Source of the DNA: an uncultured Verrucomicrobia subdivision 3 bacterium
GTDB lineage: Bacteria > Verrucomicrobiota > Verrucomicrobiia > Limisphaerales > UBA11358
DNA: 64,000 nucleotides
NCBI GenBank assembly: GCA_903895255.1
Contig: CAITTG010000052.1
Location: forward strand, 1-64,000
Direction: 5' to 3'
The notes under the pieces were generated by a model that was given only the letters and a program-made list of their open reading frames with translations, was not told where the DNA came from and did not search any database. This document shows positions 26,787-35,795 of this stretch, piece after piece (the stretch's first letter is position 1; each line of letters begins with the position of its first letter). A program made the translations under genes and the position numbers.

Positions 26787-28385
26787 ATGAAAATTGTTGT
26801 ATGTGATCCAATTTCCCCCAAGGGAATCGCGCTGCTCCAGCAACGCCCTGAATTCGAAGTGGTTGTGCTGCCCAAGCGGCTGACCGAAGCGGAATTGATG
26901 CCCATCGTCGCGGATGCCGTCGCCCTGGTGGTTCGCTCCGAAACCAAGGTGACCCGCAAGGTCATTGATGCCGCGCCCAAATTACGTGTGGTGGGCCGCG
27001 CCGGCGTCGGGGTTGACAACGTGGATATCGAGGCCGCCACCCAGCATGGCACCGTGGTCATGAACACGCCCGGCGGCAATACCGTCACCACGGCGGAATT
27101 GAGTTTCGCCATGCTCCTCTCCCTGGCCCGCAAAGTGCCCCAGGCGGCGGCCACCATGATCGCCGGCAAATGGGATCGCAAACTGTTCCAGGGTATCGAA
27201 TTGTCCGGCAAAACCCTCGGCGTCCTCGGCATGGGCCGCATCGGCACCGAGGTTGCCAAGCGCGCAATTGCCTTCGGCATGCACGTCGTCGCCTACGACC
27301 CCTACCTCACCGAGGAACGCGCCAAAGCCATCGGCGCCACCCTCGCCGAAAGCCTCGATGATGTTTACCGGGTCGCGGATTTCATCACCGTCCACATGCC
27401 CGTGACCAATGAAACCAAGGAAATGCTCAATGCGGCGGCCTTCGCCAAAATGAAGCCCGGGGTGCGCATCGTCAATTGCGCGCGCGGCGAAATCATTTCC
27501 GAGACCGACTTCATCGCCGCCTTGGAATCCGGCAAAGTCGCCGGGGCTGGCCTGGACGTGTTTGCCGTGGAACCTCTCCCGGCGGATCACCCCTACCGCA
27601 AGCAGCCCAATTTGATTCTCACGCCCCATTTGGGTGCCAGCACCGAGGAAGCCCAAGAAAAATGCGGTATCGAAGTGGCCGAAGTCATTGCCGGCTATCT
27701 CCTCACCGGCGAAGTCCGCAACGGCGTGAATCTCCCTTATCTCGACGCCAAGACTTACGACCAAGTCAAACCCTACCTGCCCTTGGGTGAGGCGCTGGGC
27801 AAATTGATCGGCCAGCTCGCTCCGGCCGGTGCGGACCGCATTTACATTTCCTATGGCGGCCACGCCCGCCTGTTGCCCAACGTGGACCCCGTGACCCGTG
27901 CGATTCTGCGTGGTTTTCTGGCCTTCAGTGACCTGAAAGACGTTAACAACGTCAATGTCCGCGCCGCCGCCGCCAGCATCGGGCTGACCGTCGAGGAAAA
28001 GAAATCGGATGAGTCCGTCACCTTCAATGAATGGGTGCACGTCCAGCTTTTCAAAGGCACCACCAAGCTGATCTCGGCCGGTGGCACCTTCTTTGGCTCG
28101 CCGAACAATCCCCGCATCGTCCGCCTTTTCAGCTCCCCGGTGGAAATTCCCATCACCGGCACACTCCTCCTGCTGAACAACAAGGACCGCCCTGGGATCG
28201 TGGGTTACCTTGGCACCCTGCTCAGCAAGCACAATATTAATATCGCGAGCATGAGCTTGGGCCGCGATACCGCCGGCGGCAACGCGCTTACTGTGCTGAG
28301 CCTCGACAGTGCCCCTTCAGCGGCCGTGCTCGCCGAACTTCAACAGGATAAAGACATCAGTAACGTTAAAGTTGTCAAATTGTAA
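26787..28385 (+). CDS. serA: D-3-phosphoglycerate dehydrogenase
   Basis: Oxidises 3-phosphoglycerate to 3-phosphohydroxypyruvate with NAD, the first step of serine synthesis. The 532-residue length is that of the long, three-domain enzyme. The NAD-binding loop LGMGRIGTEVAKRA lies at about residues 150-163. The catalytic His segment LILTPHLGASTEEAQ and the CARGEII Arg segment are also present. A following ASB-like domain precedes the C-terminal ACT domain (LLLNNKDRPGIVGYLGTLL and HNINIASMSLGRD), which normally binds L-serine for feedback inhibition. Start ATG at 26787. The parvulin gene follows 37 bases later on the same strand. Confidence 0.96.
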   Translation: MKIVVCDPISPKGIALLQQRPEFEVVVLPKRLTEAELMPIVADAVALVVRSETKVTRKVIDAAPKLRVVGRAGVGVDNVDIEAATQHGTVVMNTPGGNTVTTAELSFAMLLSLARKVPQAAATMIAGKWDRKLFQGIELSGKTLGVLGMGRIGTEVAKRAIAFGMHVVAYDPYLTEERAKAIGATLAESLDDVYRVADFITVHMPVTNETKEMLNAAAFAKMKPGVRIVNCARGEIISETDFIAALESGKVAGAGLDVFAVEPLPADHPYRKQPNLILTPHLGASTEEAQEKCGIEVAEVIAGYLLTGEVRNGVNLPYLDAKTYDQVKPYLPLGEALGKLIGQLAPAGADRIYISYGGHARLLPNVDPVTRAILRGFLAFSDLKDVNNVNVRAAAASIGLTVEEKKSDESVTFNEWVHVQLFKGTTKLISAGGTFFGSPNNPRIVRLFSSPVEIPITGTLLLLNNKDRPGIVGYLGTLLSKHNINIASMSLGRDTAGGNALTVLSLDSAPSAAVLAELQQDKDISNVKVVKL

Positions 28386-28422
28386 GCTTTTGTACTAATA
28401 TTCATCTCCAACTACCCTCATA

Positions 28423-29571
28423 ATGAAGCAATTCACGCGTCAAATGTTCTCCGTTGCCCTGGCCAGCCTGATGCTGGGTACGGTGGCCACCCGTGCCACG
28501 AGCGCCACGCCGGCTGCCACCGCTGCCACCAACGACAATCCGACTGATGCCATGACGGCTCTGTTTGGGGATCCGGTCATTGCCAAAGGCACTGGTTTTG
28601 AGATCAAGCGGAGCGCGCTGGACCAGATCATGGTGGGGGCCAAGGGGCAGGCGGCGGCGGCCAACCAGCAATTGCCCGCTGATTTTGAAGCGCGTGCCTT
28701 GAACCAGTTGATCACCATCCAACTCCTGTTGCAAACCGCCACCGACGCCGACCGCGCGGCCGGCCAGAAGGACGCGGATCTGCAATACACCAACATTCTC
28801 AAACATTTCGGCTCCGTGGAGGCGTTTGAACGTCAGTTGAAGGCCGTCGGCATGACCATGGACGAATTGCGCACCAAGGCGCTGCAGGAAGCCACCGCCA
28901 AGGCCGCCCTCAAACGCGATCTGAACGTCACCGTGACCGATGCGGAAGTGCTCAAGTTGTACACCGACCGCCCGGCGGATTTTGAAGAACCCGAGAAGGC
29001 CCATGTGCAGCATTTGCTGCTCATGACCATCGACCCGGCCACCCAGTCCCCACTCTCCGCCGACCAGGTGGCGGCCAAGCGGAAGCAAATTGATGCCCTC
29101 CTCGTGCGGGCCCGCGCTGGCGAAAACTTTACCAACCTCGTCATGCAATACTCCGAGGACCCCGGCTCCAAGTCCACCGGCGGCGAATATAATTTCGCCC
29201 GCGGCCAGATGGTGCCCGAGTTTGAGGCCGCCGCCTTCTCCATGACCAACGGCCAGATCAGCGACGTGGTCATCACCAAATATGGCTTCCACATCATCAA
29301 GCTGCTGGGCAAAACCCCGGCCAAAAAAGTGGAGCTGGCCACGGTTTCTGATGACATTCGCAACTATTTGATCCAGGAAAAAATCAGCAAACTCGCTCCA
29401 GCCTACATCACCAAATTGAAAAACAACGACAATGTGGTGATTGTGGATGCCGATCTCAAAGCCAAGCTGGATGCGGCTGAAGCCGCCGCCGCTGCTGCCG
29501 CCGCAGCGGCCGAGAGCAATCCCGCCGGCGCCGCCACCGGCGCGCCGACCCCGGGTGGCTCCAATCCTTGA
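28423..29571 (+). CDS. secreted parvulin-type peptidyl-prolyl isomerase (SurA/PpiC-like)
   Basis: Periplasmic foldase/chaperone of 382 residues. A signal peptide covers about residues 1-26 (ending in SATPA-type Ala-rich sequence). A SurA-like N-terminal helical region follows, including ALNQLITIQLLLQTA. The rotamase domain has the PpiC signature around VQHLLL, DPGSKSTGGEYNFARGQMVPEFE, and GFHIIKLLGK. The Ala-rich and Pro/Gly-rich tail is low in complexity. It is probably involved in folding secreted or outer-membrane proteins. The coiled-coil membrane protein gene starts 53 bases after its stop codon. Confidence 0.9.
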   Translation: MKQFTRQMFSVALASLMLGTVATRATSATPAATAATNDNPTDAMTALFGDPVIAKGTGFEIKRSALDQIMVGAKGQAAAANQQLPADFEARALNQLITIQLLLQTATDADRAAGQKDADLQYTNILKHFGSVEAFERQLKAVGMTMDELRTKALQEATAKAALKRDLNVTVTDAEVLKLYTDRPADFEEPEKAHVQHLLLMTIDPATQSPLSADQVAAKRKQIDALLVRARAGENFTNLVMQYSEDPGSKSTGGEYNFARGQMVPEFEAAAFSMTNGQISDVVITKYGFHIIKLLGKTPAKKVELATVSDDIRNYLIQEKISKLAPAYITKLKNNDNVVIVDADLKAKLDAAEAAAAAAAAAAESNPAGAATGAPTPGGSNP

Positions 29572-29624
29572 TGCCGCTTGCAGGCTTGCCAGTTTGCCCC
29601 GGGCGGGGCATGTTATGGGAAGTT

Positions 29625-30437
29625 ATGAAAAGTAAAATTGGGTTGATTCTCCTCGCCTTGGTGGCGGTGGTCCTTGCCGTGTCCCTGCTCTACACCAAAA
29701 AGCAGGCCGATGACAAGCAGGCCCGGGACGCCAGCACCATTCTGGACTTTTCCAACCAATGGTCCAAGGCCAGCCTGGACGTGGACGAACTCCAGCAGGT
29801 CAACCTGACTCTTAATCGCGACCTCGCCACCAACCGCGCGGTTCTGATCGATCTTTCCAACACGCTCACCGAGGTCTCCGAGACTGTGACAAACACCAAG
29901 GCGGCCCTCCAGACCGCCCAGGATGAAATCACCACCCAAAGCACCAAGATCACCGACTTGCAGACGCAAAATCAGGAATTGGATGCCCGCGCCAAACGCA
30001 TGTCGGACCAGGCCCTGGAGTTGACTAACACCATCATTGCCCTCAACGCCCAGATCAGTGACACCGTCAAAGCCCTCGCCGCGAGCAAATCCGACAATTC
30101 CTTTCTCGAAAAGCAATTGCAGGAGCTGATGGCCGCCAAGGCCGAGCTCGAGCATAACTTCAATACCCTGGCCGTCGTTCGTGACCAAGTCAGCAAACTC
30201 CGCGCCGAACTCATCGCCGCCCGCCGCCTGCAATGGATGAAAGCAGGCACGGATGTTCAACTTAAAGGAGCGCAACTCATGGTTCAGTATCGCGATGGGG
30301 GCACCAACCGCGCCTCCGCCCTGGGCACTAATTACGGGCTAAATGTTGAAATCGGTTCGGATGGTTCCGTCAAGGCCCTCCCTCCGGGCCAGTCCGCCAC
30401 CACCAACGGTCCGGCCACCAATTCTCCGGCGCATTAA
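29625..30437 (+). CDS. membrane-anchored coiled-coil protein, function unknown
   Basis: A 270-residue protein. The N-terminus has a single membrane segment (SKIGLILLALVAVVLAVSLLY) directly after the start, and the rest (about residues 30-200) is a long coiled coil, with heptads such as LQTAQDEITTQSTKITDLQ. The end is Gly/Asn/Thr-rich and low in complexity. The ATG at 29625 was chosen over an earlier in-frame start (29568) because that would put charged and Pro/Cys-rich residues before the membrane segment and overlaps the parvulin stop. It is likely a tether or spacer in the envelope. The parvulin gene precedes it and the FmdB gene follows 44 bases later. Confidence 0.75.
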   Translation: MKSKIGLILLALVAVVLAVSLLYTKKQADDKQARDASTILDFSNQWSKASLDVDELQQVNLTLNRDLATNRAVLIDLSNTLTEVSETVTNTKAALQTAQDEITTQSTKITDLQTQNQELDARAKRMSDQALELTNTIIALNAQISDTVKALAASKSDNSFLEKQLQELMAAKAELEHNFNTLAVVRDQVSKLRAELIAARRLQWMKAGTDVQLKGAQLMVQYRDGGTNRASALGTNYGLNVEIGSDGSVKALPPGQSATTNGPATNSPAH

Positions 30438-30481
30438 GCAACCTTTGGGTAATCTGTCTCCGTTCCCGTCCGTTTTGTCCT

Positions 30482-30829
30482 ATGCCTACCTACGGTTATA
30501 AATGTCAAAAGTGCGACCACGAATTCGAGGTCGTTCAATCCATGTCCGCCGCGACCCTCACCGTCTGCCCGAAAGAACTGTGCGGCCAGAAAAAATGGGG
30601 GCGTGGCCAGGTGAAGCGCCAGATCAGCGGCGGTGCCGGCCTGCTCTTCAAGGGCACCGGATTTTACATCACCGATTATCGCAGCGATAAATATAAAGAG
30701 TCCGCTAAAAGTGATAAAGCCCCGGCTGCCGCCCCCGCCAGCACCCCGGCGAGCACCCCCGCCGCCCCCGCCCCGGCCAGTACCCCGGCCTCGGCAGCCA
30801 AACCCGCTGCCCAAACCGCCAAAAAATGA
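30482..30829 (+). CDS. FmdB-family zinc-ribbon protein
   Basis: A 115-residue protein with the FmdB-type zinc ribbon at its N-terminus: PTYGYKCQKCDHEFEVVQ, with the second Cys pair less regular (TVCPKELCGQKKW). Then come the conserved GTGFYITDYR and an Ala/Pro-rich tail. Family members are small regulators or accessory proteins of uncertain function. Start ATG at 30482. Its stop overlaps the next start by four bases (ATGA), so the two are translationally coupled. Confidence 0.85.
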   Translation: MPTYGYKCQKCDHEFEVVQSMSAATLTVCPKELCGQKKWGRGQVKRQISGGAGLLFKGTGFYITDYRSDKYKESAKSDKAPAAAPASTPASTPAAPAPASTPASAAKPAAQTAKK

Positions 30830-32259
30830 ATCCGGCCCGGAGACCCCCCGCCGCCCTGCCCAACCCTGCAGGGCCGCCCGGTCCCCCTTCTTCATTCTTC
30901 ATTCTTCATTCTTCATTCCTCCTGCTGCTCCTCGCCCTTCTGGTCCCCGCCCCAGCGCGCGCCCAAATCCTCCCCGGCGACAGCCAGCTTGCCCTGAGCT
31001 ACTCCGGCCAGTTCGTCATCACCGGTTCCGCTGATAAATCGCCGCTGCTCAGCCTGCCCGCCGTTACCACCAATGCCGCGTTTATCAACCTGGAACCCGC
31101 CGTGCTGTCCGTCTCCTCCGAACGCATAAAGCAATCCCTTTACCGGATGCTCGGCCTGCCTTCCGTCCGCGACTGGCAGGGCAAAATTTACCTGAACCTG
31201 CACCCGGCACTGTGGACCGATGAAAACGTCACCGTCATGGCCCGGCCCATTGACCAAACCTGGAGCTACCACGTCCAGTTGCCGGACGTCGTCCAGACCG
31301 ACCGCTTCCTGCGCGGCATGACGGGCGCGTTGCTCCTGGAAATCGCCAATCGTCATAACACCGCCAACGGCCATTGCGCCAACCTGCCGGCCTGGCTGAT
31401 TGATGGCTTGTCCCGCCAGTTGTTGCAGGATGAACTTGCCCGCGTGGTGTTGACCGTGCCCAACTCGCCCCTAAACCTGCCGGATCGTCCGCGCAAGTCC
31501 GGCCAGGAACGCAACCTTGACTCGCTGGCCACCGCGCGCCAGATCCTCCGCAACCATCCCGCACTGACCTACGACCAACTGGCCTGGCCCAGCGAAGACC
31601 AGTTGGCCGGAGCCGATGGCGGCGTTTACCACGCCAGTGCCCAACTCTTCGTCGCGGAAATCTTAAAGTTAAAAGATGGACCGGCCCGCCTGCGGCAAAT
31701 GCTCGAAATTCTACCCCGGAACTACAATTGGCAACTTGCCTTTCAATCCGTCTTCCGCCAGGAATTCCCCCGGCCCCTCGACTTGGAAAAATGGTGGGCC
31801 CTCACCGTCATCGATTTCCTTGCCCACGAACCCGGTCCGGCGTGGACGCCCACCTACAGTGCCAGCCGCTTGAATGAATTATTGCAAGTGCCCGTGGCCA
31901 TCCGCGCCTCCTCCAACTCGCTGCCCACCCATGCCACCATCCCGTTGCAAGCCGTCGTGCGGGATTTTAAACTCGACGAACAATTTGCCATCCTGGAAAC
32001 CCGCCTGCGTGACCTGCGCGTGGCCCAATTCCGGATGTCCAGCCAGTTCATTGCCCTCAACGACGAATACTGCCAGGTGATCGCCGGTTATCTCGGCGAA
32101 CGCCTCGGCCCCGCTCCGCGCGCCAGTTCCGCTCATCACCCCGTGCCCACCCCGGTGCGGCTGAAACCCGCCGAATATGTCCGCCGCTTGAATGCCCTTG
32201 ACGCCCGCCGCCAAACCGTCGAAGCCGCCGTCTACCGCAACACCCCGCCCGCCTTGTAA
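30826..32259 (+). CDS. secreted protein with degenerate peptidase-like motif, signal peptide partly encoded by a heptamer repeat
   Basis: A 477-residue exported protein. The N-terminus has a Pro/Arg-rich stretch, then a hydrophobic core SSFFILHSSFLLLLLALLV and APARA-type cleavage near residue 45. The SSFFILHSSF part is encoded by four TTCTTCA heptamers plus one variant. In the body, LLLEIANRHN followed by PAWLIDGLSRQLL resembles the P-x-W-x-x-E/D-G-L region that follows the HExxH of MA-clan metallopeptidases, but no HExxH is visible, so a catalytic role is doubtful. The function is unknown. The start overlaps the fmdB stop (ATGA). A second heptamer array begins 21 bases after the stop codon. 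Confidence 0.72.
   Translation: MNPARRPPAALPNPAGPPGPPSSFFILHSSFLLLLLALLVPAPARAQILPGDSQLALSYSGQFVITGSADKSPLLSLPAVTTNAAFINLEPAVLSVSSERIKQSLYRMLGLPSVRDWQGKIYLNLHPALWTDENVTVMARPIDQTWSYHVQLPDVVQTDRFLRGMTGALLLEIANRHNTANGHCANLPAWLIDGLSRQLLQDELARVVLTVPNSPLNLPDRPRKSGQERNLDSLATARQILRNHPALTYDQLAWPSEDQLAGADGGVYHASAQLFVAEILKLKDGPARLRQMLEILPRNYNWQLAFQSVFRQEFPRPLDLEKWWALTVIDFLAHEPGPAWTPTYSASRLNELLQVPVAIRASSNSLPTHATIPLQAVVRDFKLDEQFAILETRLRDLRVAQFRMSSQFIALNDEYCQVIAGYLGERLGPAPRASSAHHPVPTPVRLKPAEYVRRLNALDARRQTVEAAVYRNTPPAL
30888..30922 (+). repeat. heptamer repeat inside a signal peptide, TTCTTCA type
   Basis: Four perfect TTCTTCA units (30888-30915) and a variant TTCCTCC (30916-30922). Within the downstream gene this reads as Phe/Ser/Ile/Leu/His hydrophobic residues. 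Confidence 0.85.
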
Positions 32260-32280
32260 CCGGAGCAATCTACCCCCCGT

Positions 32281-32322
32281 TTCTTCATTCCTCATTCTGC
32301 CTTCTTCATTCTCCCTTCACTT
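32281..32322 (+). repeat. heptamer repeat downstream of the same gene, TTCTTCA type
   Basis: Six 7-bp words in phase: TTCTTCA, TTCCTCA, TTCTGCC, TTCTTCA, TTCTCCC, TTCACTT. The stop codon of the minus-strand U32 gene (32317-32319) lies in the last word. Confidence 0.8.
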
Positions 32323-34935
32323 CCCCATCTGCCCCCGCGTCACTCCGAGTTGATTTTGCAACTTGAGCTCCCGCCAAAGTTCGGTGCCAGTGATCTCCCC
32401 GCGCAGAAGCTGGCGGTATTTGGTGATCACGCGCTCCACCTCGGCGGCGGGTTCGGCCAGAAATTCCACTCGGAAATGCCGCACTCCGAGCGCGAGCAGG
32501 CGTGCCACATACTCCGCCCCGGTCTGGGTTTGGGAATTGAACACCGTGTTGCGGCAGCCGGCATCCGCCTTGAGCATATGCTCGGCGCCCACCCGGTCGC
32601 GTAACTTCACCTCATGTCGGTCGCACGGGCGGCCACAGTTGGTATAGTCCGTCCCGCTGGAAAGAAAGGCGCAGAAGACGCAATGTTCCATGTGAAACAT
32701 GGGCATGTGCTGGTGGATGGTTACCTCAAACCACCCGGCCGGCGCGCCCTGCACCAGCGCCTCCAATTGCGGAAAATTCAGGTCGTAGCTGGCGGTCAAC
32801 CCCTCCAGTTGATATTTGCCTTTGAAATACCCGGCGGTGTGGTGGTTGGCCACATTCAGGGAATAATCGCCGCGTTTGCGGTCGCCCGCAAAATAGCTCA
32901 GGTGCTCGTAATTGCGCACGAGGTAGCCATCCGCCTGGCTCGAGCGGACTTGTTTGAGAATCCAGTCCTCACCGGTTTTAAAGACCCGCGGCGGCGCAAC
33001 CCAGATGGTCGGCGCGCGGCCGCTGGTGCCGGGCAGTTGGCAGCCATACGCCGTGTGAAAGAGCGTAACGGCCTCGCGGTATTTCTTCGGATCCTCAAAT
33101 TCGCAATAAACCGTGGTCACCCCGCAGCGCAGGATGGCCTCAAGTTGCTCGAGATTTCGGACCAGCACGATCAATTCCGGGGTGGCCAGGGCATCGGCAT
33201 TCTGAGCTCCAGCCAGCTCCGTTGACTGCGTCAACTCCGTCGGCTCACCCCGCCCGTTGTTAATTTGCCACCGCTGCGGCAACGCCCGCTGGCGGTCGAG
33301 TTCGGCGACGAGGTCGCGGCGGAGGCGGTTGAGCTCGCTCAGGGGCACCAGCACCGCTCCCGTCAGTTCATTTTGCAAATCGCCCAGGTGAAAAGGGGTG
33401 CCGCCCAAGCGTCCAAGTTGTTCGCGCAGCCGCTCCGTGGTCAGTGGCTGCTTGTCGGCCACCACCAGGGGCATGGTGGAATCCGCCCGGGCGACGTGCC
33501 CGCGTTCGTCGCGGGCGATCAGTGTGAGCGGCTGGCCCGCGCTGCCATGGACTTCCAGGTCCATGCGCCGCTGGTATTTCGGCGCGTCACCCGCAAAGGT
33601 TTGCCGAATGGTGCGTTCCAGTTCCGGATCGCTGGTCTTCCACACCTTGTCGCCGGGGCGCACCCGGAAAAAATTAATGTCGCCATGCCCGAAGCTCAGG
33701 CGCGTCTCCGCCCCCCGTGCCTCCAGTTGATACACCCGGCCGCCCTCCTCGGGTTGGTCCGGTTTGCCGGCGTCGAAGACAATGCCGTCACCGGCCTTGA
33801 GCGGCGCTTCGAGCCGGAGCGTGACCCGCTGATCCTCCACCCGGCTGACTTCGCCCAGATACACGCCCCGCTTTTTGCCGAAGCGCGCATGGACCAGCGC
33901 CTGGTTGTTGACGCCCTCAAACCACCCGGTGAACAGCCCGCGCGAAAAAGCCATTTCCATGTCGTAACGCGAAGTGGCCCTGGCGTCCCCGCCCGCGGCT
34001 CCCGCCGCATGGCTCAACCGGTTGACATAAGCCCCCGTCGTCACGCCGCAGCGATCCAGCGCCTGCCGGTAAATGCGGGTGATGTTCGCCACGTACTCCG
34101 GTGTCTTGAGCCGGCCCTCAATTTTCAACGAGGCCACCCCGGCCCCGATGAGCCCCGGCAGCACGTCCAGCCCCGCCAGATCCTGCGGACTCAGCAAATA
34201 CCGCCGGTCGCCGAGCGGCACCAACTGGCCGTCGGCCACCAATTCATACGGCATGCGGCAGGCCTGGGCGCACTCGCCGCGATTGGCCGAGCGGCCGCCC
34301 AGCGATTCACTGGTGAGGCACTGCCCGGAATATGCCACGCACAGCGCGCCATGCACGAACACTTCCAGTGGCAGCGCCTGTCCGGCCCCGCCTTGCGTTG
34401 TGTTTTCGGCCGCGCGGATTTTTTCAATCTCCGCAATCGAACATTCCCGCGCCAGCACCACGAGCTGGCACCCCAATTCACGAGCGAACGCCACCCCCGC
34501 CGCGCTCGTCACCGTCATCTGCGTGGACGCGTGAATCGGAAAATCCGGCGACAGCGCCCGGATCAACCGGCAGATCCCCACATCCTGGACAATCGCGGCA
34601 TCCACCCCCGCCGTGATGATCGCGCGGAGGTACTGTTCGGCGTCCGCCAGCTCGTTTTCAAACACCAGCGTGTTGAAGGTCACGTACCCGCGCACCCCGC
34701 GCCGATGCAGAAATTCCATCAGCCGGGGCAGGTCGGCCACGGTGAAATTATTGGCCCGCATGCGGGCGTTGAATTTTTCGAGCCCAAAGTAAATGGCATC
34801 CGCGCCATTCTCCACCGCCGCCCGCGCGCAATCCCAATCCCCGGCCGGCGACAACAACTCCGGCCGCCCCGGCTGCGCAGCCGGGCTCTCGGGTGCCGCC
34901 GCAACGTCGGGGGCAATGATGGATGTGACAGACAT
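32317..34935 (-). CDS. U32-family peptidase/RlhA-like protein, long form
   Basis: An 872-residue protein, larger than E. coli YdcP/RlhA (about 650), which with its Fe-S cluster makes 5-hydroxycytidine in 23S rRNA. The U32 core is explicit: PELLSPAGDWDCARAAVE and GADAIYFGLEKFNARM at residues 25-55, AAIVQDVGICR at about 113, and the Cys-rich core HGALCVAYSGQCLTSESLGG followed by RGECAQACR at about 195-220, which holds the predicted Fe-S ligands. The C-terminal half (VYCEFEDPKKYREAV to the end) has extra Cys: MEHCVFCAF, TNCGRPCDRH and AGCRN. It lies alone on the minus strand; start ATG at 34935. Confidence 0.82.
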   Translation of the reverse strand: MSVTSIIAPDVAAAPESPAAQPGRPELLSPAGDWDCARAAVENGADAIYFGLEKFNARMRANNFTVADLPRLMEFLHRRGVRGYVTFNTLVFENELADAEQYLRAIITAGVDAAIVQDVGICRLIRALSPDFPIHASTQMTVTSAAGVAFARELGCQLVVLARECSIAEIEKIRAAENTTQGGAGQALPLEVFVHGALCVAYSGQCLTSESLGGRSANRGECAQACRMPYELVADGQLVPLGDRRYLLSPQDLAGLDVLPGLIGAGVASLKIEGRLKTPEYVANITRIYRQALDRCGVTTGAYVNRLSHAAGAAGGDARATSRYDMEMAFSRGLFTGWFEGVNNQALVHARFGKKRGVYLGEVSRVEDQRVTLRLEAPLKAGDGIVFDAGKPDQPEEGGRVYQLEARGAETRLSFGHGDINFFRVRPGDKVWKTSDPELERTIRQTFAGDAPKYQRRMDLEVHGSAGQPLTLIARDERGHVARADSTMPLVVADKQPLTTERLREQLGRLGGTPFHLGDLQNELTGAVLVPLSELNRLRRDLVAELDRQRALPQRWQINNGRGEPTELTQSTELAGAQNADALATPELIVLVRNLEQLEAILRCGVTTVYCEFEDPKKYREAVTLFHTAYGCQLPGTSGRAPTIWVAPPRVFKTGEDWILKQVRSSQADGYLVRNYEHLSYFAGDRKRGDYSLNVANHHTAGYFKGKYQLEGLTASYDLNFPQLEALVQGAPAGWFEVTIHQHMPMFHMEHCVFCAFLSSGTDYTNCGRPCDRHEVKLRDRVGAEHMLKADAGCRNTVFNSQTQTGAEYVARLLALGVRHFRVEFLAEPAAEVERVITKYRQLLRGEITGTELWRELKLQNQLGVTRGQMGK

Positions 34936-35086
34936 CGGCTCGAATATACTCCAAAACCGGATTCACGCTAAAGGTTAAACCTGAATTACGCGGTGGTTTG
35001 GGAAGGGGCGACGGCCCGGCAAAATCCCAACCGACATCGCCATCAACTCCCTTGCCGGAAGCGGATTCCAAGTTTAGAGTGGCCGG

Positions 35087-35641
35087 GTGATTACTTTGGC
35101 TACCGATACCATTTTGCCCGATTCCTCCATGCGCGCCGTGCTCGCGGCCTTCCCCGGTGCGCAGCGCGCCCTGTTCCGCCGCTACCACATCGGCGGCTGC
35201 AGCAGTTGTGGGTTCAGTCCGGATGAAACCCTCGCCGGGGTCTGCGCGCGCAATGGCCACCTCGACACCGCCGAGGTCCTGGCGCACATCCAATCCAGTC
35301 ACGAACAGGACGCCAAGGTCCTCATCTCCCCCCGGGAACTTGCCGACCTCATGAAAAACGATCCGGCCGTCAAACTCGTGGACGTCCGTTCCCGCGAGGA
35401 ATTTGAGGCCGTGAACCTGCCCGGCTCGGTCCTGCTGTCCCAGGCCGTCATGCAGCAGATCATGGGCAGTGGCTCCAACACCGCGCCCATCGTGGTCATC
35501 GATCACGCCGGCAAAAACGGCCTGGACGCCGCCGCCTACTTTATGGGCCACGGCCTGCAAAACGTTCGCTGCCTGCGCGGTGGCCTCGACGCCTGGGCCC
35601 AGGAAGTGGACCCCCAGATGCGCCGCTACCAGCTCGGTTAA
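35087..35641 (+). CDS. rhodanese-like protein lacking the catalytic Cys, with N-terminal Cys-rich segment
   Basis: A 184-residue protein. The N-terminal about 70 residues include HIGGCSSCGFSPDETLAGVC, similar to DUF1858-type Cys-containing regions that may bind a cofactor. The C-terminal about 110 residues are a rhodanese fold, with LVDVRSREEFEAVNLPGS and LRGGLDAWAQEV at the end. The active-site loop that should begin with Cys reads IDHAGKNGLDAA, so persulfide chemistry is unlikely. Start at the GTG at 35087. A regulatory or adaptor role is inferred from the missing Cys. The U32 gene is divergent, with about 150 bases between the starts. Confidence 0.75.
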   Translation: MITLATDTILPDSSMRAVLAAFPGAQRALFRRYHIGGCSSCGFSPDETLAGVCARNGHLDTAEVLAHIQSSHEQDAKVLISPRELADLMKNDPAVKLVDVRSREEFEAVNLPGSVLLSQAVMQQIMGSGSNTAPIVVIDHAGKNGLDAAAYFMGHGLQNVRCLRGGLDAWAQEVDPQMRRYQLG

Positions 35642-35762
35642 GCCTGCCCTGGCCCCCTGCGCACGGGTCCATGACCCGCCGCGCGCCGCCTCGCTGGCCA
35701 GTGTCGAAATGAGCCTGCGGCTTCATCCAGCCAGGGAAATGCCCCACCGGCAAAATTTTCTT

Positions 35763-35790
35763 TTGACAGCCCGGCTTTTTAGGCTATTAT
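35763..35790 (+). promoter_or_regulatory. sigma-70-type promoter of the 35.8-kb leader
   Basis: -35 TTGACA at 35763-35768, 16-base spacer, -10 TATTAT at 35785-35790. It drives the structured non-coding region and then, presumably, the nucleotidyltransferase gene 275 bases downstream. Confidence 0.7.
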
Positions 35791-35795
35791 TATGA

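Noticed and set aside
26982..28232. 416-residue minus-strand ORF
   Set aside because: Antisense to serA, which has complete dehydrogenase and ACT motifs.
33265..34971. 568-residue plus-strand ORF
   Set aside because: Antisense to the U32 gene and rich in Arg/His/Pro; no domain recognised.
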